Shown piece by piece: positions 1 through 11,879 of a stretch of DNA of 64,000 bases. A program made the translations under genes and the position numbers. Under the pieces are notes generated by a model. It searched no databases. It saw only the letters and a list, made by a program, of their open reading frames with translations, and was not told the origin of the DNA. Origin of the DNA: Eulemur rufifrons (lineage: Eukaryota; Chordata; Mammalia; Primates; Lemuridae); contig NC_090984.1 of the NCBI RefSeq assembly GCF_041146395.1, positions 88,423,114 through 88,487,113 on the forward strand, in the 5' to 3' direction. The first letter of the stretch is position 1; every line of letters starts with the position of its first letter.

Positions 1-2021
1 TTTTGTATTCCTTTTCAGATAATGCATAAATTTCCATTTTGGGTGCATTAGTTACTGGAGAATTATTGTGTTCCTTTGATTGTATCATGTTTCCTTCCTT
101 TTTCATACTTCCCATGTTCCTGCATTGATGTCTCTATATCTGGTGGTGCAGTCATCTTTTCCAAACTTTACAGAGCGATTTTCATAGGGGAAAATTTTCA
201 CTTGCACATGGGCCTGAGGTTGCCAGTTGGGTAGGGTATATTAGCTCTGTTTCCTTGTGATTCAGTCTCCATGCAGCTTCTTCAGTTGTGGTCAACATTA
301 GTGATGACTACGGGTGCCTTATTATTCTAAGCTATAGGAGTCTGTGGCAGTGGCAGTGGCTGGATAGGTTGTTAGGGCAACAGCTTTATGGATCCTCTTA
401 TTCTTGTCTTCCTCACAGTGGGGAGCCTTAGCTGTGGGGATCTTTCTTGGTATTGGTCCTACATGGCTCACAGGCAGCCACAGTAGCAATGGAATTCAAG
501 GTACTGGTGCTCAAAGAACCTGTGGGGCTGGATTTCTGGGCTCAGGGTCTGGAGAAACTACTGTAGCATTTGGGACTTGAGGCACAAGTTCACTCTCCAA
601 AGCACAAATGGATGCAGTTCTCCCACTGAGCTGGGGTCTGTTGCTCTGGGGCACACCCCAGTAGCTGGGGTCTGGGATCTGGGATGTAGCTGTGGTCCTG
701 ACTCTGGGAGTTTAACTCTAAGGAAGGTGAGCTCTGGAAGCTCAGCCTGGCCCTGGGGAGCTGGGCACAGCTGCAATTTGGGACCCAGAACCATCAAGGC
801 ATGAGGTGTCACACAGCGGTGATTCTAGACAGTGGGAGAATGGGACACAGCAGTGGCCCAGGCTCGGTGAAGCTATGTGCAGCAGCAGCAAGGACCCAGG
901 AATGGCAATGATGATAGTGTGGCATGGGCCTCAGGGATTGGAGAACCTCACAGCAATGACTATACTCCCCACAGAGCCAGGGTGCCTCAGCAGCTCAGAC
1001 TGCCATGGGCTAGTCCAGTTCCAGGTAGATGGGACACTGTGGATATTTGGCCTGGAGTGTCAGGTGACAGCTCAGCCAAGTCTCTGATTCTCTGGGACAC
1101 AAGGTGAAGCATCTGCTTGGCCCCAGAGAATGGGGCTACATGTATCAGTGGGGTCTCCAGATTCCTGGGGGTGGGATGCCATGTCAGCTGTGTCACTGGG
1201 AGGTGTAACTGCTCTGGTGGGCTGGAGGCTTTGAGCCCCCTGGGGGCAGGATGCTTCCTCAGCTATTGTAATGGGGTGCAACTGCTCTGGTAGTTTGAGG
1301 CTCCGAGTCTCTGGCAGTGCAGCACCACTTCGGCTTGGTCCTAAGGGGAGAGTGTACTAGCAACTGAGATGGAAAGGATGGAGCAGTATTATGGTAGCTT
1401 GACTCTAGAGGGTAGGATGTAGCAGAAGCCCTGTTTGAGGATGATGTGCTATGGGGTGAGCACAGTTTAGTGGCAGCTAAGCCTCAGGGATGCAATGGCT
1501 ACTCGCCCTTGGAGCAGGACACACCCTAGCAGTGGCTCTGGCTCCAAGATGGTGCAGAGCAGTAACAGCATGGGCTATGGAGGTAGGGGGCAGGGCCCAG
1601 TGCAGGCTTCTTCTCTATGGATAGCTTAGCATGTGAACTCTGAGAAGCTCCTACAGCTGAACACTGAGCCTGTGAGGACTTCAGGAATCTCCAGTAGTGA
1701 AGATTCCAGGTGTCCATGGTAATGATGGGGGCTGCTGGGGTCCTCTTGCTTATCTTTTCCCTACAGGGCAAAGTCCCTCCTGATTCGGAGCTGATCTTGA
1801 ATGGGGAATGGAATGGTGAAGGCAAGGTGCTTCCTCATTACCTCTGTGAGGCCTTCCAGGTTTCTGTGCTCAACAGGATTTCTGCTGCTTCTTTGCTGTT
1901 CTCATGCTCTCCTTTATTATTTTGGTTGAAATGTAGTTGTTTATTGATTATTTTAGTTTTTTTTTCTTGGGGGGAAAGAGTGGTAGGAACTTTTATTTGT
2001 CCATATTGCTGATGCCATTCC
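1..2021 (-). mobile_element. L1 LINE, 5' end (5' UTR), runs off the window
   Basis: Read on the minus strand, the stretch starts near 2021 with 'ggcatcagcaatatggac' followed by a run of 'aaataaaagttcct', the form of an L1 5' start ('gcaagatggc.gaataggaa'). It continues as a long GC-richer leader with no convincing reading frame. Open frames here on both strands overlap each other and match nothing. L1 5' UTRs carry the RNA polymerase II promoter and an antisense promoter; whether either works here cannot be seen. ORF1 and ORF2 would lie left of the window. Assignment to a mammalian-wide or strepsirrhine L1 subfamily is uncertain. Confidence 0.6.
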
Positions 2022-2042
2022 TTGGTAAATATTAATAAATGT

Positions 2043-2121
2043 TAATATAAATATTAATAAAATACTCTCCAGAGTATTTTATTTATATAAATGATATAAA
2101 TATTAATAAAACACCCTCCAG
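2043..2121. repeat. Short direct duplication with perfect hairpin
   Basis: A unit of about 29 bp ending in 'tattaataaaa.ac.ctccag' occurs at 2044-2072 and again at 2093-2121. Between them lies a perfect inverted repeat: arms 2056-2068 and 2071-2083 (13 bp each) with a 2-base loop. It sits just outside the L1 5' end. It may be a local AT-rich duplication; no function is implied. Confidence 0.7.
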
Positions 2122-2642
2122 AAATTTGCATTCTCATTAGCATATCTCTCTCATGCTGCTTTTAATAACATTGGATATTATCATTTAAAGATGTGTACTT
2201 TTTGGATGGATATAATGCTTATTGGGTTCATTTTAATTCATATAAGGTTAAACTTTTTAATGTATTTATTGGTAATATGTATATCTTCTTATATGAGTCA
2301 CTAATTGACTGACTTTCTGGTTTTTCTATTGGGTGTTCATGTGATTGAACAGCAGTGTGATGGAATAATTCTTAGGGAAAGAAATAATCTAAGATGGCAG
2401 GGAAACTGGGTTCTTGAGTTGTGCTAGTTTCCTCAGATTTGGGTATTTTGCATACAGTTTCCCCAAATTTGAATATCTGCATATAGTTTGCACCTTAGGG
2501 CTCGCACACAAGTAGCTGATGGGGCCCTGAGAATGGTTTTCTAATGCCTGAAATGGATCAATAATCATTTCCTGAATGAAGAAATGCTCAGGAGGGAAGA
2601 GATCAGTCCGGTGTCTCCCAAGTTTATTGTCTTTGATAATAG
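2122..2642. other. Unique AT-rich DNA, no feature seen
   Basis: No repeat family, reading frame or RNA gene recognised. Confidence 0.5.
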
Positions 2643-2862
2643 ATAATATTTTATTTATTGACTTCTTACTGTGCTCATTGAATTCTTTATGTAAATTATC
2701 TTATTTAATGTTCTCCAAACTCAAAGAGATAGGTGTATCCTTATCCTCAATTGATAGATGAGGAACTGAGGCTCAAAAAGCTAAATAACTTGCACGAGAT
2801 CTTAAAGCTAGTGAATGGTGGAGCCAGTATTCAAACTCAGTTCCTTCTGCCTTCAACCCAAA
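2643..2862 (-). repeat. MIR SINE
   Basis: Reverse-complement MIR layout: a diverged 'tttattga.cttcttactgtg' part, then 'gatgaggaactgaggctcaaa', then 'taacttgcacgag' and 'aaagctagtgaatggtggagcc'. This ordered core is diagnostic of MIR, an ancient tRNA-derived SINE. Strongly diverged. Confidence 0.75.
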
Positions 2863-4242
2863 CCCTTACTCACATAGCGAGGCAGCAGTAGGCTAAACCA
2901 GAAGTGAATGCATGCCGTTTCCTGTGTGAGGTGCTGCTGGCATTTTGCCACGCTGTCTCCTTGAAGCTTGAGGACCCAGGCAGAGGACTTTCAGAGAATC
3001 TACAGGGTGAAGGCTGTCAGTTTTTGGAAATGGTACTTTCTTTGCAGGGGACTCAGATAATCCAGACTGTGCAGGCGAAATGCTTCACTTGTTTAGGTGT
3101 TCTGCCAGGATAATTAATGGTCTCAGTGCTTTAAAGCATTCTTTCTTGTCTTTCAGAGACTCTTGGGACTCTTCCAACCTTGATGACTGTGGTGCACACA
3201 GAATCGTACGTTTTGGGGGTTTAGTGCAGCCAGGTTGGGGCAACCTCATAAAGTAAGTTGGAATGAGGGAAAGGATAAGTCCCCTGGAGTCATGTACAAG
3301 AACTTCCACAGAAGCAATAGTCTCTTTGATTATTTTTTTTCCATAGCTAGTGAAAGGAATTCTATGTTAGAGTTAAGCATGTGGTTGAACTGCTATTGAA
3401 AATATGCTAAGCCACAGAAAATAACTTGGGTTAGATATGTAGGAACAGTCTGTCTGGTTTCTAAGCTCTTTGTAACAGCTAGTTTATCATTATACTTCAT
3501 GGGGCGTATGTGTGTTTATGGCAGATCCGAAATATCTTTGTGTGGCAAATGAAGGGCAGTGTGTCAGAAAGGAAAAGCAGAGTGAACCGGGGATAGTAAT
3601 GAAGAGATTATTTTTGCTCCTAGGAATATACTGAAAGCAGCAAAGAATAAATCTTTCTTTACAGATACACTTGGAATACTTTAAGCATGTTACTTGCATC
3701 TCTTAAATCCTTCTATAGAATCTACTTTTTAACCATCTAAAAATGCATTAGCTCTGCTTGAGGTCTGGATGTTCCAAAGATTTACTGTTAGTGTTTGAGT
3801 TGTTTTAGTCTCCTAATTGTCACCATATAAAAGCAACACTCTAAATTTGTTAAGGAATTATTAACTTGCCACTCTGATGAGCTTGGGAGATTAGTTTTCC
3901 ATGCAAACCTTTCATTTAATTTAAGTATATTTTCCAAAGACTATCTATTTTTATGAATATACTTAATATGTTTGTGTCCCTTCTTAGATTTGCCCTATGA
4001 AGCCTGCACTGTGCCCCGTTAACACTACCCTCCATTCTGTCCAGAGCCACCCTTAACGTGCTTCTAACAACCATTTAATTGCTCCTCCTGGCTCACCACT
4101 TTCACAGCCTCCCTGTCTTCCAGTTTCAGCTTTTCCTTGTCCTGCTCTGTGTTTGTGCTCCATGAGTGTGACACAGAGGCCTGTCTGGCGAGCAGAGGCC
4201 CAGTTCTACACTGAGACAGATTTCTAGGAAGTTGTTTTAGTC
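2863..4242. other. Unique DNA, no feature seen
   Basis: Two overlapping short open frames (2904-3113 plus, 3085-3309 minus) have no recognisable content. No repeat family recognised. Confidence 0.5.
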
Positions 4243-4490
4243 AATAGCTAACAGTTACTGGGTGATGACTATGTTCTAGGCACTGGAATAAAACTTTATG
4301 TGGATTATCCCATTTAATCCTCACAATACCCCTAGGAGATTGATACTGTTAATATTCATAGTCTATAGATAGGAACACTGAAGGTCAGAGAAGAGAAGTG
4401 ATGTTGCCCAGATTCACTCATTAGAAGTGTTTTTGGTCAGCTTAACATTCACCTGAATCAGGATCTGAATCTCTTAAGCCTGACTAGGAG
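4243..4490 (-). repeat. MIR SINE
   Basis: Starts 'aatagctaacagttactggg', passes through 'ctaggcactggaataaaac', 'atcccatttaatcctcacaa' and 'gaacactgaaggtcagagaa', and ends in 'tcaggatctgaatct'. This is a nearly complete minus-strand MIR. Confidence 0.85.
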
Positions 4491-5560
4491 CCCTGCTCTT
4501 TGGGAGTGGAATTGGGTGGGGAATCTGACAGGGCTTCTTGCCCTGAGGCAAATAGACGATGGAAACCACAGGGATGGTTCTCCGGAGAGGGAGGAGCAAA
4601 GAGGTTTTCCTCAATCCTAGGCCAATATTCTGCTCTGTAAAGAAGATTCAGGATGTAGGATATAATGATGTAAGCAGGTGTTGCCACTCCTGTAGCTGAC
4701 AAGTCAGGAGAGAGACCAGTGTTCCCTCATCCCCGAAGTCCAGAATAAGTATTGTGAGCACCCGAAGCTCTGGGTTCAGAAATTTCCTGACACTAGCATG
4801 TCACTGGCTGTTGAAGTGCTTTTGAAGTGATTGGTTATTGCATTGGAGAAACATCAGGGACATAAAATTCTATCCTGGTGTTTCTACATTCACGTCTGAA
4901 GGGACATCTTTTTTGGTTGTAGCTTTTCATGTGGAGTAATGAAGTGAGATAAATCTCATCATCCTTAAAACAATGGAGTCAGCACTTTGATAGGGCTTAA
5001 TGTGTTCTCAGCCTCCATTTCACAAAGGCATGTTTTTGTCCCTTCCCAGGTTGTGGGCCTTCTCTCCCAGAGATGGTTTAGGCCAAAGGCAAAATCTCCA
5101 GGAAAGGTGAAATGTGGGCTGACATTTTAGCTCATTTTCTTTTGGGCATATCTTCCTGAGTTTCCCTTTCACTGTCTGAAGTGCCTCTCATTAATCTTGG
5201 CCACATTTGATATCTTACTATTATTTCCCCAAGTCACAACAAATTTGCCTCATGCCAAGGGACTAAACTTACATTATTCCAAAGCTGAGTGGTTGTTTCT
5301 TTTCCTTGAAAGAAAATGCAGGTGAAATATTTTAACTTGAGGTAAGCATATAATATTATCCTTGTTTTCCTGTTTCCCAATCTTTGTATTCACCTGACTT
5401 TTTCTTTAATAGCTTACCCAATTTTCCTCCCCAGTAACTTTCTCCACCATTTCTGCTGTTTTCACGGTTAACATAAATATAATGAGGATGATATTTAATC
5501 AAAATTGTATTGAATTGATTTGCTCTGGAGCTTCAAGCAGAGGGAGACAGGGAAATTGAA
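4491..5560. other. Unique DNA, no feature seen
   Basis: No recognised repeat or gene; short open frame 4484-4702 (minus) has no known content. Confidence 0.5.
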
Positions 5561-5785
5561 AAGTATGCCAAAAATGTAGATTTTAGAGACAGGATTCCTG
5601 AATCCCATCCTAATGCTAGCATTGTCTCATTCTGTGTGTGGAAAGCGGCCATTTCACTATTCTGTGCCTTAGTTTCCCAACCTGCAAAATAAGACCTTTC
5701 TTATTTCCTAGGGATGCTGTGAGGATAATGTGACAACATATTTGAAAGAGTTCTGAGCACTTAGCAGGAAAGACATAATCTGTCT
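5561..5785 (+). repeat. MIR SINE
   Basis: Plus-strand MIR core: 'tgtgccttagtttcccaacc', 'tgcaaaataagacc', 'agggatgctgtgaggataat', then 'gagcacttagcaggaaa'. Confidence 0.8.
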
Positions 5786-6820
5786 CTTATTATCTTGGGT
5801 TGTAAAAGGGACTAGCATAGGGAATAATTTGGGACCACAGTGCCATAAAAATAATTGCATACACTTATTCACCCTCTCTCCTACTCTTCCTCATATATGC
5901 CTATTCTATTAGCATCTGTCCTGGAGCGGGTAGATAGGGTGGAAACACTCCTAGACTGGTTGGCATGGAAACTAACCCTAGAGCATGCTGGGAGCATGCA
6001 GGCAGTCCTTGGACCCAGCTGTGTGGCAGGTGTAGCAATACCCTTCCCCCACAAAAATCACTATGGGACAAAGGAATGTCTAATTTGACCAGAACTAGAA
6101 TAATAGAAATATAATTGAGTTGTAAATATGCAATTATTCCTTCCCTTCAAAAAAACCAGAAACAAAACAAAATAGCACAGCACTAGACTACCTTATGGCA
6201 AGGGAGATTTTAAATTAGCCTTTCTTGGCACATCACACCCTGCCTCATGAAATTATTCAATTAAAGAAATACTGACTTGGGCCTATGTATCTACTGTGAT
6301 ACATGCTTTTAGGAATGTCTGCTTATCTTATACCCGTACCTTTTCTCTGGAAACTTCCTCTCCCTACATAGTACTGAATCCCAGGCTGCCATGTTTGTCC
6401 CAGGCCCACCCTGACTGGATCACAATTGAAACCCAGATTCAAGATGAACAGATTCTTTCTCCCTGGAATTTGGAATTGGAAATGATGGATTTTATTCAGT
6501 CTGGACTATTTGCCTATGCCAGGCCCAGGAATTGTGCCAAGGATTAGTCTGGTAGGTTTACTGTTAATTATGTGTGCACAAATTTATCTCCTCTACTAAC
6601 TTGTGAATTTATGTGTAGCAAGACTTTAGTTTTATTCATCCAAATTCATATGAATCCACCAGATCACTATCTTTGACATTTTAAACCAGAACTGTGAGAA
6701 TTATGAACCATCTTGGGGGTTTAATCATTCCTGCTGGAAAATTGGTGACTCCAGCTTATACATAAAAGTTGCAAGAGTTGTGAAGAAATGGGGTTTAAGT
6801 GAGGTTGGTGTTTATCGATT
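5786..6820. other. Unique DNA, no feature seen
   Basis: Short open frames at 5855-6088 and 6296-6547 (plus) have no recognisable domain. No repeat family assigned. Confidence 0.45.
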
Positions 6821-6821
6821 A

Positions 6822-7345
6822 TGTTAGTCAGGATCCTGGCAGGGAACAGTTGGCATGCTTATTGCATAATTTGAAAATTTATTAAAGGGACTGTTTACAA
6901 AAAGCATAGTGTAGGGAAACCACAAGGGATAGTCTAATACCCTGTAGCTAGTGGGTTTCTGTTACCACTTCTGTGCCTGAGTGAGGAGGGTCACAGTGTG
7001 CTTCTGGGAACCAGGAGAACACTAGAAAGCAAGAGGACAGGAGAGAACAAAAAGTACTAGAGCTCTGTGAAGATGGGACCACCCAACAGGAGCGTGGAGC
7101 CAGCCCAGGGTAACTCCACAGGCAGGCAACTGGGGGGATAACACCTAGCCTGACCTTACTCCCTCACGTCCTCCTCCCCAGTCAATCTCCTTCTGTTGAT
7201 CCCCATTGGTTGAACCCAACTGGAAACCAGAGGATAAGGAACCTATTGATGCAATCCATGCAACTCAGCCTCCTGGGGAATAAAGCAGGGGGTAGAAGGG
7301 TGTGGGGTGGATCATAAGGAGCAAATGGAGATCTGCAGCATGGTG
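6822..7345 (-). mobile_element. LTR-like interspersed repeat (MaLR/ERVL type suspected)
   Basis: Begins 'tgttagtcaggatcctggca' and contains 'tttattaaagggactgttta' and the block 'ccccattggttgaacccaac', all features of a common mammalian interspersed repeat with LTR-like termini read on the minus strand. I cannot name the family. A target duplication was not identified. Confidence 0.5.
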
Positions 7346-7429
7346 ACCTCCCTCTCTACCCATTCTAAATCAGGCTCTCATCTCCTCCTGCATTGGCCAA
7401 CACCTCCTCCCAGGTGTGATTGTATGACT

Positions 7430-7855
7430 CCCTAGTTGTCTCTGTTCTCCTCTGGACCTAATTTCTACCACCCACACTTGCACCCTGAACCCCAAATACA
7501 CTGAACTACTTGCAGTTTGCCTTCAAGCCTCTTTATGTTTGTAAGTACCATCTACTCCACCAGGAATGCCTTTTGCAGCCCTTGACTGCCTGTCAAACTT
7601 CTATTCAGCTTTTACAAACTACGGTTGCTTTTCCCTGCAGTTTTCTGGACCCATCCCAGTAGAGTCAGGCACTTTGTTTAATGTGCTTCCAGACCATTCT
7701 CCACCTTCCTATGTTGACACATGTTTCAGAGCCCTGTTAGCACTGATACGTGGGTCCTTGAAGGTTTCTGCGTCTGTTGCACTCCTTTTGGTGTCTGTAG
7801 CACTTAACAGAGTGCCTGGTGCAGTCGATGCTCAGTAAATGCTTGATAAATGAAC
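7430..7855 (+). repeat. L2 LINE 3' end
   Basis: The tail is diagnostic: 'gtgtctgtagcacttaacag', 'agtgcctggtgcag', then 'tgctcagtaaatgcttgata' and 'aatgaaca', an L2 3' terminus. The upstream part matches the L2 3' coding-derived region only loosely. Confidence 0.75.
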
Positions 7856-7864
7856 AGTTTTTCT

Positions 7865-8540
7865 GCTTTCAATCATGCCCGTCTCCCATCTGCCTTGCAC
7901 ATTTCTACATGCCTTCTGGATTAATCTTTCCAAACACAATCTCATTGTGATCCTCCCATTCCTAGACCTCGCCAGTGACTTCCCACTGAGCGCAGAATGA
8001 TGTGCAAGCTCTCCGATCCATCTACAGGTCCCTTCACCATGAGGCCTCTGCCTGTATTCACCTCATCCTCTCCCACGCCTCCCTGGCTCCCTCTCTGCAT
8101 CTCTCATCCCCATTCCAAGTCCTGCGGAACTGCCGAGCGCTCCCTAGCAAGCCATACTTTCCCATATTTTGTCACATTCGCATCTGTTCATCCTGTGCCT
8201 GGAATGCTGCCTCCATTTTCCAATATTCCCCAACAACTCTGCCTTCCCTCCCCCCACCCCAGCTCTTCTCCACCAGTATAGTTGGCAAAGTTCTATTTTT
8301 TTTAAAACTTAGCTTTCATGACATTTTCTCTGTGAAAATTTCTTTGAAGGCTCTCCTTTGCAACTCAGCGAAGTTAGCTACATTTTTACCTCTATGAAAT
8401 TCCTTTCGCATTGTGTGTTAAGGTAATATGCTTACTTATGTGTCGCTATTGTCTTTCTTATTTCCAGAATCTAACACAAAGCTGGGCACATACTATATGA
8501 CTAATAATTGTGTCTTCAGTGAATATATGAACAAAGGAAT
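7865..8540 (+). repeat. L2-like LINE fragment, second copy in tandem
   Basis: Directly follows the previous L2 in the same orientation. It contains L2-like blocks such as 'tgtgcctggaatgctgcctc' and 'ctcattgtgatcctcccatt', and ends 'ctaacacaaagctgggcac' with a decayed tail. Two overlapping open frames (7997-8281, 8002-8397, up to 131 codons) lie in the decayed LINE and are not considered genes. Confidence 0.6.
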
Positions 8541-8599
8541 AGATTGATCAAACCTGAGTCCCATGGCCCCTTGAACTATGCAGAGAACAACTGTCCCTC

Positions 8600-9012
8600 T
8601 TCTCTGGTTCTTTCTATTCAACATGTGAGGTTCTGCCTTTCTGGGGCACACAGGTAGAACAAGCCGCATGGGACGTGGTCAATAGGATGTAAGTAGAAAT
8701 GCACAAAACTTCAGGGCAATGTCCTTAAAGGAAAGGAAGTCTCCTTCTTCACTTCTTTCTCCTTTCTGCTGGCTCTGCTGTGGATATGGGGGCTGCAGCT
8801 CAGACAGCCTTCCTGGAGCATGAGTTAGAAATCACATGCTGAGAATGCTAGAACAACAGCTGAGGGAGCCTGGCTCTCTGATGACGGTGAAGCTGACATA
8901 TCAGCTGTTGATGACCTATGCAGACTTTTAAATGAGAGAAAAATAAAGCTCTACATTTTTTAAGCCGTTGTTACTTTAAGATTTTGTCATTTGCAACCAA
9001 ACCCAATCCCAA
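8600..9012 (+). mobile_element. MLT1-like MaLR solo LTR
   Basis: The 3' part has the MLT1 arrangement: 'aaaaataaagctctacattt', 'taagccgttgttactttaag', then a short tail. This includes a polyadenylation signal (aataaa) followed by the conserved 'taagcc.ctgtt' block. The 5' boundary is uncertain. Confidence 0.55.
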
Positions 9013-9985
9013 TGAATATATCCACTAAATCATTTCTACTGGCTGAATCAAAGTCAAAAGTCATGAAAGTTGTCAAATTATTTTTTTCCTACCTAACTAT
9101 TCTTACTTCAGTTTTCTTTTGTGACTTTTAAAATCAGCTTTCAGAGACACTTATTAGCAGGCCTAAATTTAGATAAGCAAGGATATTACTCTTTCTCAGT
9201 ACACAGACTGATGCCTTATTCAATTTCAGAATTCCATCTTACCGTGACAGCTGACTTTCTGTTGACAGCGTCTATACCTCAGCATCACAAAAATACTCAA
9301 CAGAGGTAGGTCTGTGCTGCCAAAGAGTGTTTCCTTTTGCTCCCAGTGGAGGATGCTACCTTCATTGCCAGAGGTGGGACCAATTTACATCTGCATGTTC
9401 ATATCGCTGGTACTTACTCCTTCAAGTCAGGGCCCACAGCTCCCCCTCCAGCACCTCTTGATCTGGCTCTTATGACATATGCACCCAGTGCATTATAGCT
9501 TCTTGTTCTTGCTTTTCAGCATTATTTTAATTTTTTTTGTCTTGTTCACTTCTTAACAGTCAGAAGATGAGCAGTAGTTCAGGAAAAGAGAATCATTATC
9601 CACCCCTATCTGGCAGAGTTCAGCTTACTTTGTCAATTGGGATTTCTGTATTTAAAAAGCTGAAGAAATTTTTGATTAGATGGATTTTTCTGGGAGTTTT
9701 TCATGAGGAGTCAGCAGCCTGTGGTTATGTTCTGCACCTATTAAAAGATGGAGTTGTAAAACTGATGTGAAAGTAATCCCTTTTCAGGTTTCCATGGCAA
9801 CCGTGGCAGCAATTCAGTGAGTAGCTTTTCCATTCTTCCTTCAAGACTTCCAGGCTATAAAATTGTTTCAGGAAAAAAAAAAAAAAAGCCACCCTGTTCT
9901 TTCTTTAAAAAATGATATGTGCATTTAGATTCATTCTGATGAGACAGTTATGAAGCTAGGAATATTCCCAGGATGTGGGTGCACT
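9013..9985. other. Unique DNA with a poly-A run
   Basis: No gene recognised. A run of A at about 9872-9886 follows 'tgtttcagg' and could mark a decayed retrotransposed tail. Open frame 9537-9770 has no known content. Confidence 0.45.
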
Positions 9986-9987
9986 AA

Positions 9988-10175
9988 GTATGTGGTTTTG
10001 CTACTAACAAGCTGTGTGACTTTGGGCAAGTCAGTTATAGCCTGTAAGCCTCAATTTCCTCATCTACAAAATATGAACAAAAACAGCATCTACACAACAA
10101 GACGTGGAAGGACTAAATAAAAATATATACATTAACTGTTTAGCACAATCTATGGCTTATGGTAACTATTAGTAA
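9988..10175 (+). repeat. MIR SINE
   Basis: Clear MIR core: 'aagctgtgtgactttgggca', 'agtcagttatagcc', 'cctcaatttcctcatctaca'. Confidence 0.9.
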
Positions 10176-10304
10176 TTATTCTGAATAAATATCTAGCCAG
10201 TTGGGATATCATGTTAGGTTGTAAGTCATCATTCTGAATATAACAGATATGGTCCTTTTAATATCAGCAGGATCTGTAGACATGTCCTTTCTATTAATCC
10301 TGAT

Positions 10305-10578
10305 ATTGGCAATTTGTGTTTTCTCATTTTTTCTGACTAGGGGCTTGTGTCTTTATATTTAAAGTACATAATTTATACTTGATCTGTATCCATGTATTTG
10401 AGTGGTTTTTTTTTTCAATCTAGTAAGAAAAGCTCTGTCTTTAAATGGAGTGTTTTTACTCTATTTGCATTTAATATAATTATTGATATGGCTAGATATA
10501 AATCTACATTTTTCTGTACATTTTCTCTGTTCTTTCTTTACTCCTTCTTCCCTGCCTTATTTTGGCTTAATAAGACAT
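10305..10578 (-). mobile_element. L1M fragment (start of ORF2 region), interrupted
   Basis: Reverse-strand L1 text: 'tttaaatggagtgtttttac' and 'atttgcatttaatataatta', the well-known segment near the start of ORF2. It appears to continue at 11.88 kb after a plus-strand L1 that splits it. No usable frame. Confidence 0.7.
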
Positions 10579-10579
10579 T

Positions 10580-11878
10580 ATTAGGAGAGGATTCTGGGAA
10601 GATGGTGGAGCAGAAAGTACCAGGAACCTGTCTCCTCACCTAGCTGACTAGTAGAATCTGTCTGATGTAACTTTTTGGAATTCTGGATTCTATTAATATT
10701 GAAGGCTTGCAACTTCCAGGGGAATGCTTGGAAGGTAAATTGAGGTTAATTTCAGTCACTTTGAACTCTTAGTAGCAGCCTCCCCTACCCCTAGCCCTGT
10801 GGCAGGCAGTTGTACATTTGTTTCTAAAGCAGGTTGTATGAAGCTTCCAGGAGGCAAAAAGAATCTTGTCCTTAAAATCAAAGGACACTAGAAAGTAACT
10901 CATAGCTGTATGAAGAAATAAAAATCTCAATCAGGGAGATACCTGGGCAATTATAGAAGCTAGTATTATCATTCCTTTGGGTTTTAACTTCAATTTTTGT
11001 CTTCTATACAATTTAAGAGACTAAGGCATTGAAAAGAATTATTAGCTTATGGTTTGGGGCACACAATATATAAAGATGTAATTGTGTGATATCCAACAAC
11101 TGAAAGAGCTGTAAAATGATAGAGTTTGTCTATGTTACTGAAGTTACACTAGTATAAATTCTAATTAGAGTGTTATAACTTTAAGATGTTAAATGTAATC
11201 TCCATGGTAACCACAAAGAAAATAGCTATAGATTATACACAAAAGGAAATGAGAAAGGAATTTAAACATTTCACTAAAAAATCAACTAAACACAAAAGAA
11301 TGCAGTAATGGAGGAAATGAGGGACAATAAATCTATAAGGCATATATAGAAAACAAATAGCAAAATGACAGAAGCAATTCCCTCATCAGTAATTATATTA
11401 AATGTAAATGGATTAAACTCTCCAATCAAAAGACAGAATGGATAAAAACACATGATCCAACTATATGCTATCTACAAAAGACTCACTTCAGATATACAAA
11501 CAGACTTAAAAAGGAAGAAAATGCTGACATGTGCTACAACATAGATGAACTTTGAGGTTATGCTAAGTTAAATAAGCCAGTTCCAAAATAAGACAAACAC
11601 TGTATGATTCTACTTATATGATGTACTTAAAGTATTCAAAATCATAGAAATAGGAAGTAAAATGGTGATGGTAGGGGCAAGAAGGAGAGGAGAATAGGGA
11701 GTTATTCTTCAATGGGTATAGAATTTCAGTTTTATAAGATGAAAAGTTATAGAGATGGATGGTGGTGATGGTTGCACATTATGAATGTATTTAATACCAC
11801 TGAACTGTACACTTAAAAATGGTTAAAATGGTAAATTTTGTGCAGTGTGCATTTTACCATAATAAAAATACTTGGGAA
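10580..11878 (+). mobile_element. L1M/HAL1-type LINE with internal deletion
   Basis: Begins near 'ggaagatggtggagcagaaa', an L1 5'-type start. It passes through the inter-ORF region ('ctccatggtaaccacaaaga'), a broken ORF2 start (10-20 codons around 11375-11500) and jumps at about 11520 to an L1ME-type 3' end: 'gataagatgaaaagttatag'-like sequence, 'atggatggtggtgatggttg' and 'ccactgaactgtacacttaa'. Most of ORF2 is missing. This is either a deletion or the ORF2-poor HAL1 design. Confidence 0.75.
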
Positions 11879-11879
11879 A

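Noticed and set aside
8002..8397. 131-codon plus frame
   Set aside because: Lies in a decayed L2-like LINE; two overlapping frames are equally open.
9872..9886. Poly-A run as evidence of a processed pseudogene
   Set aside because: The sequence upstream has no recognisable coding content and no flanking duplication was found.
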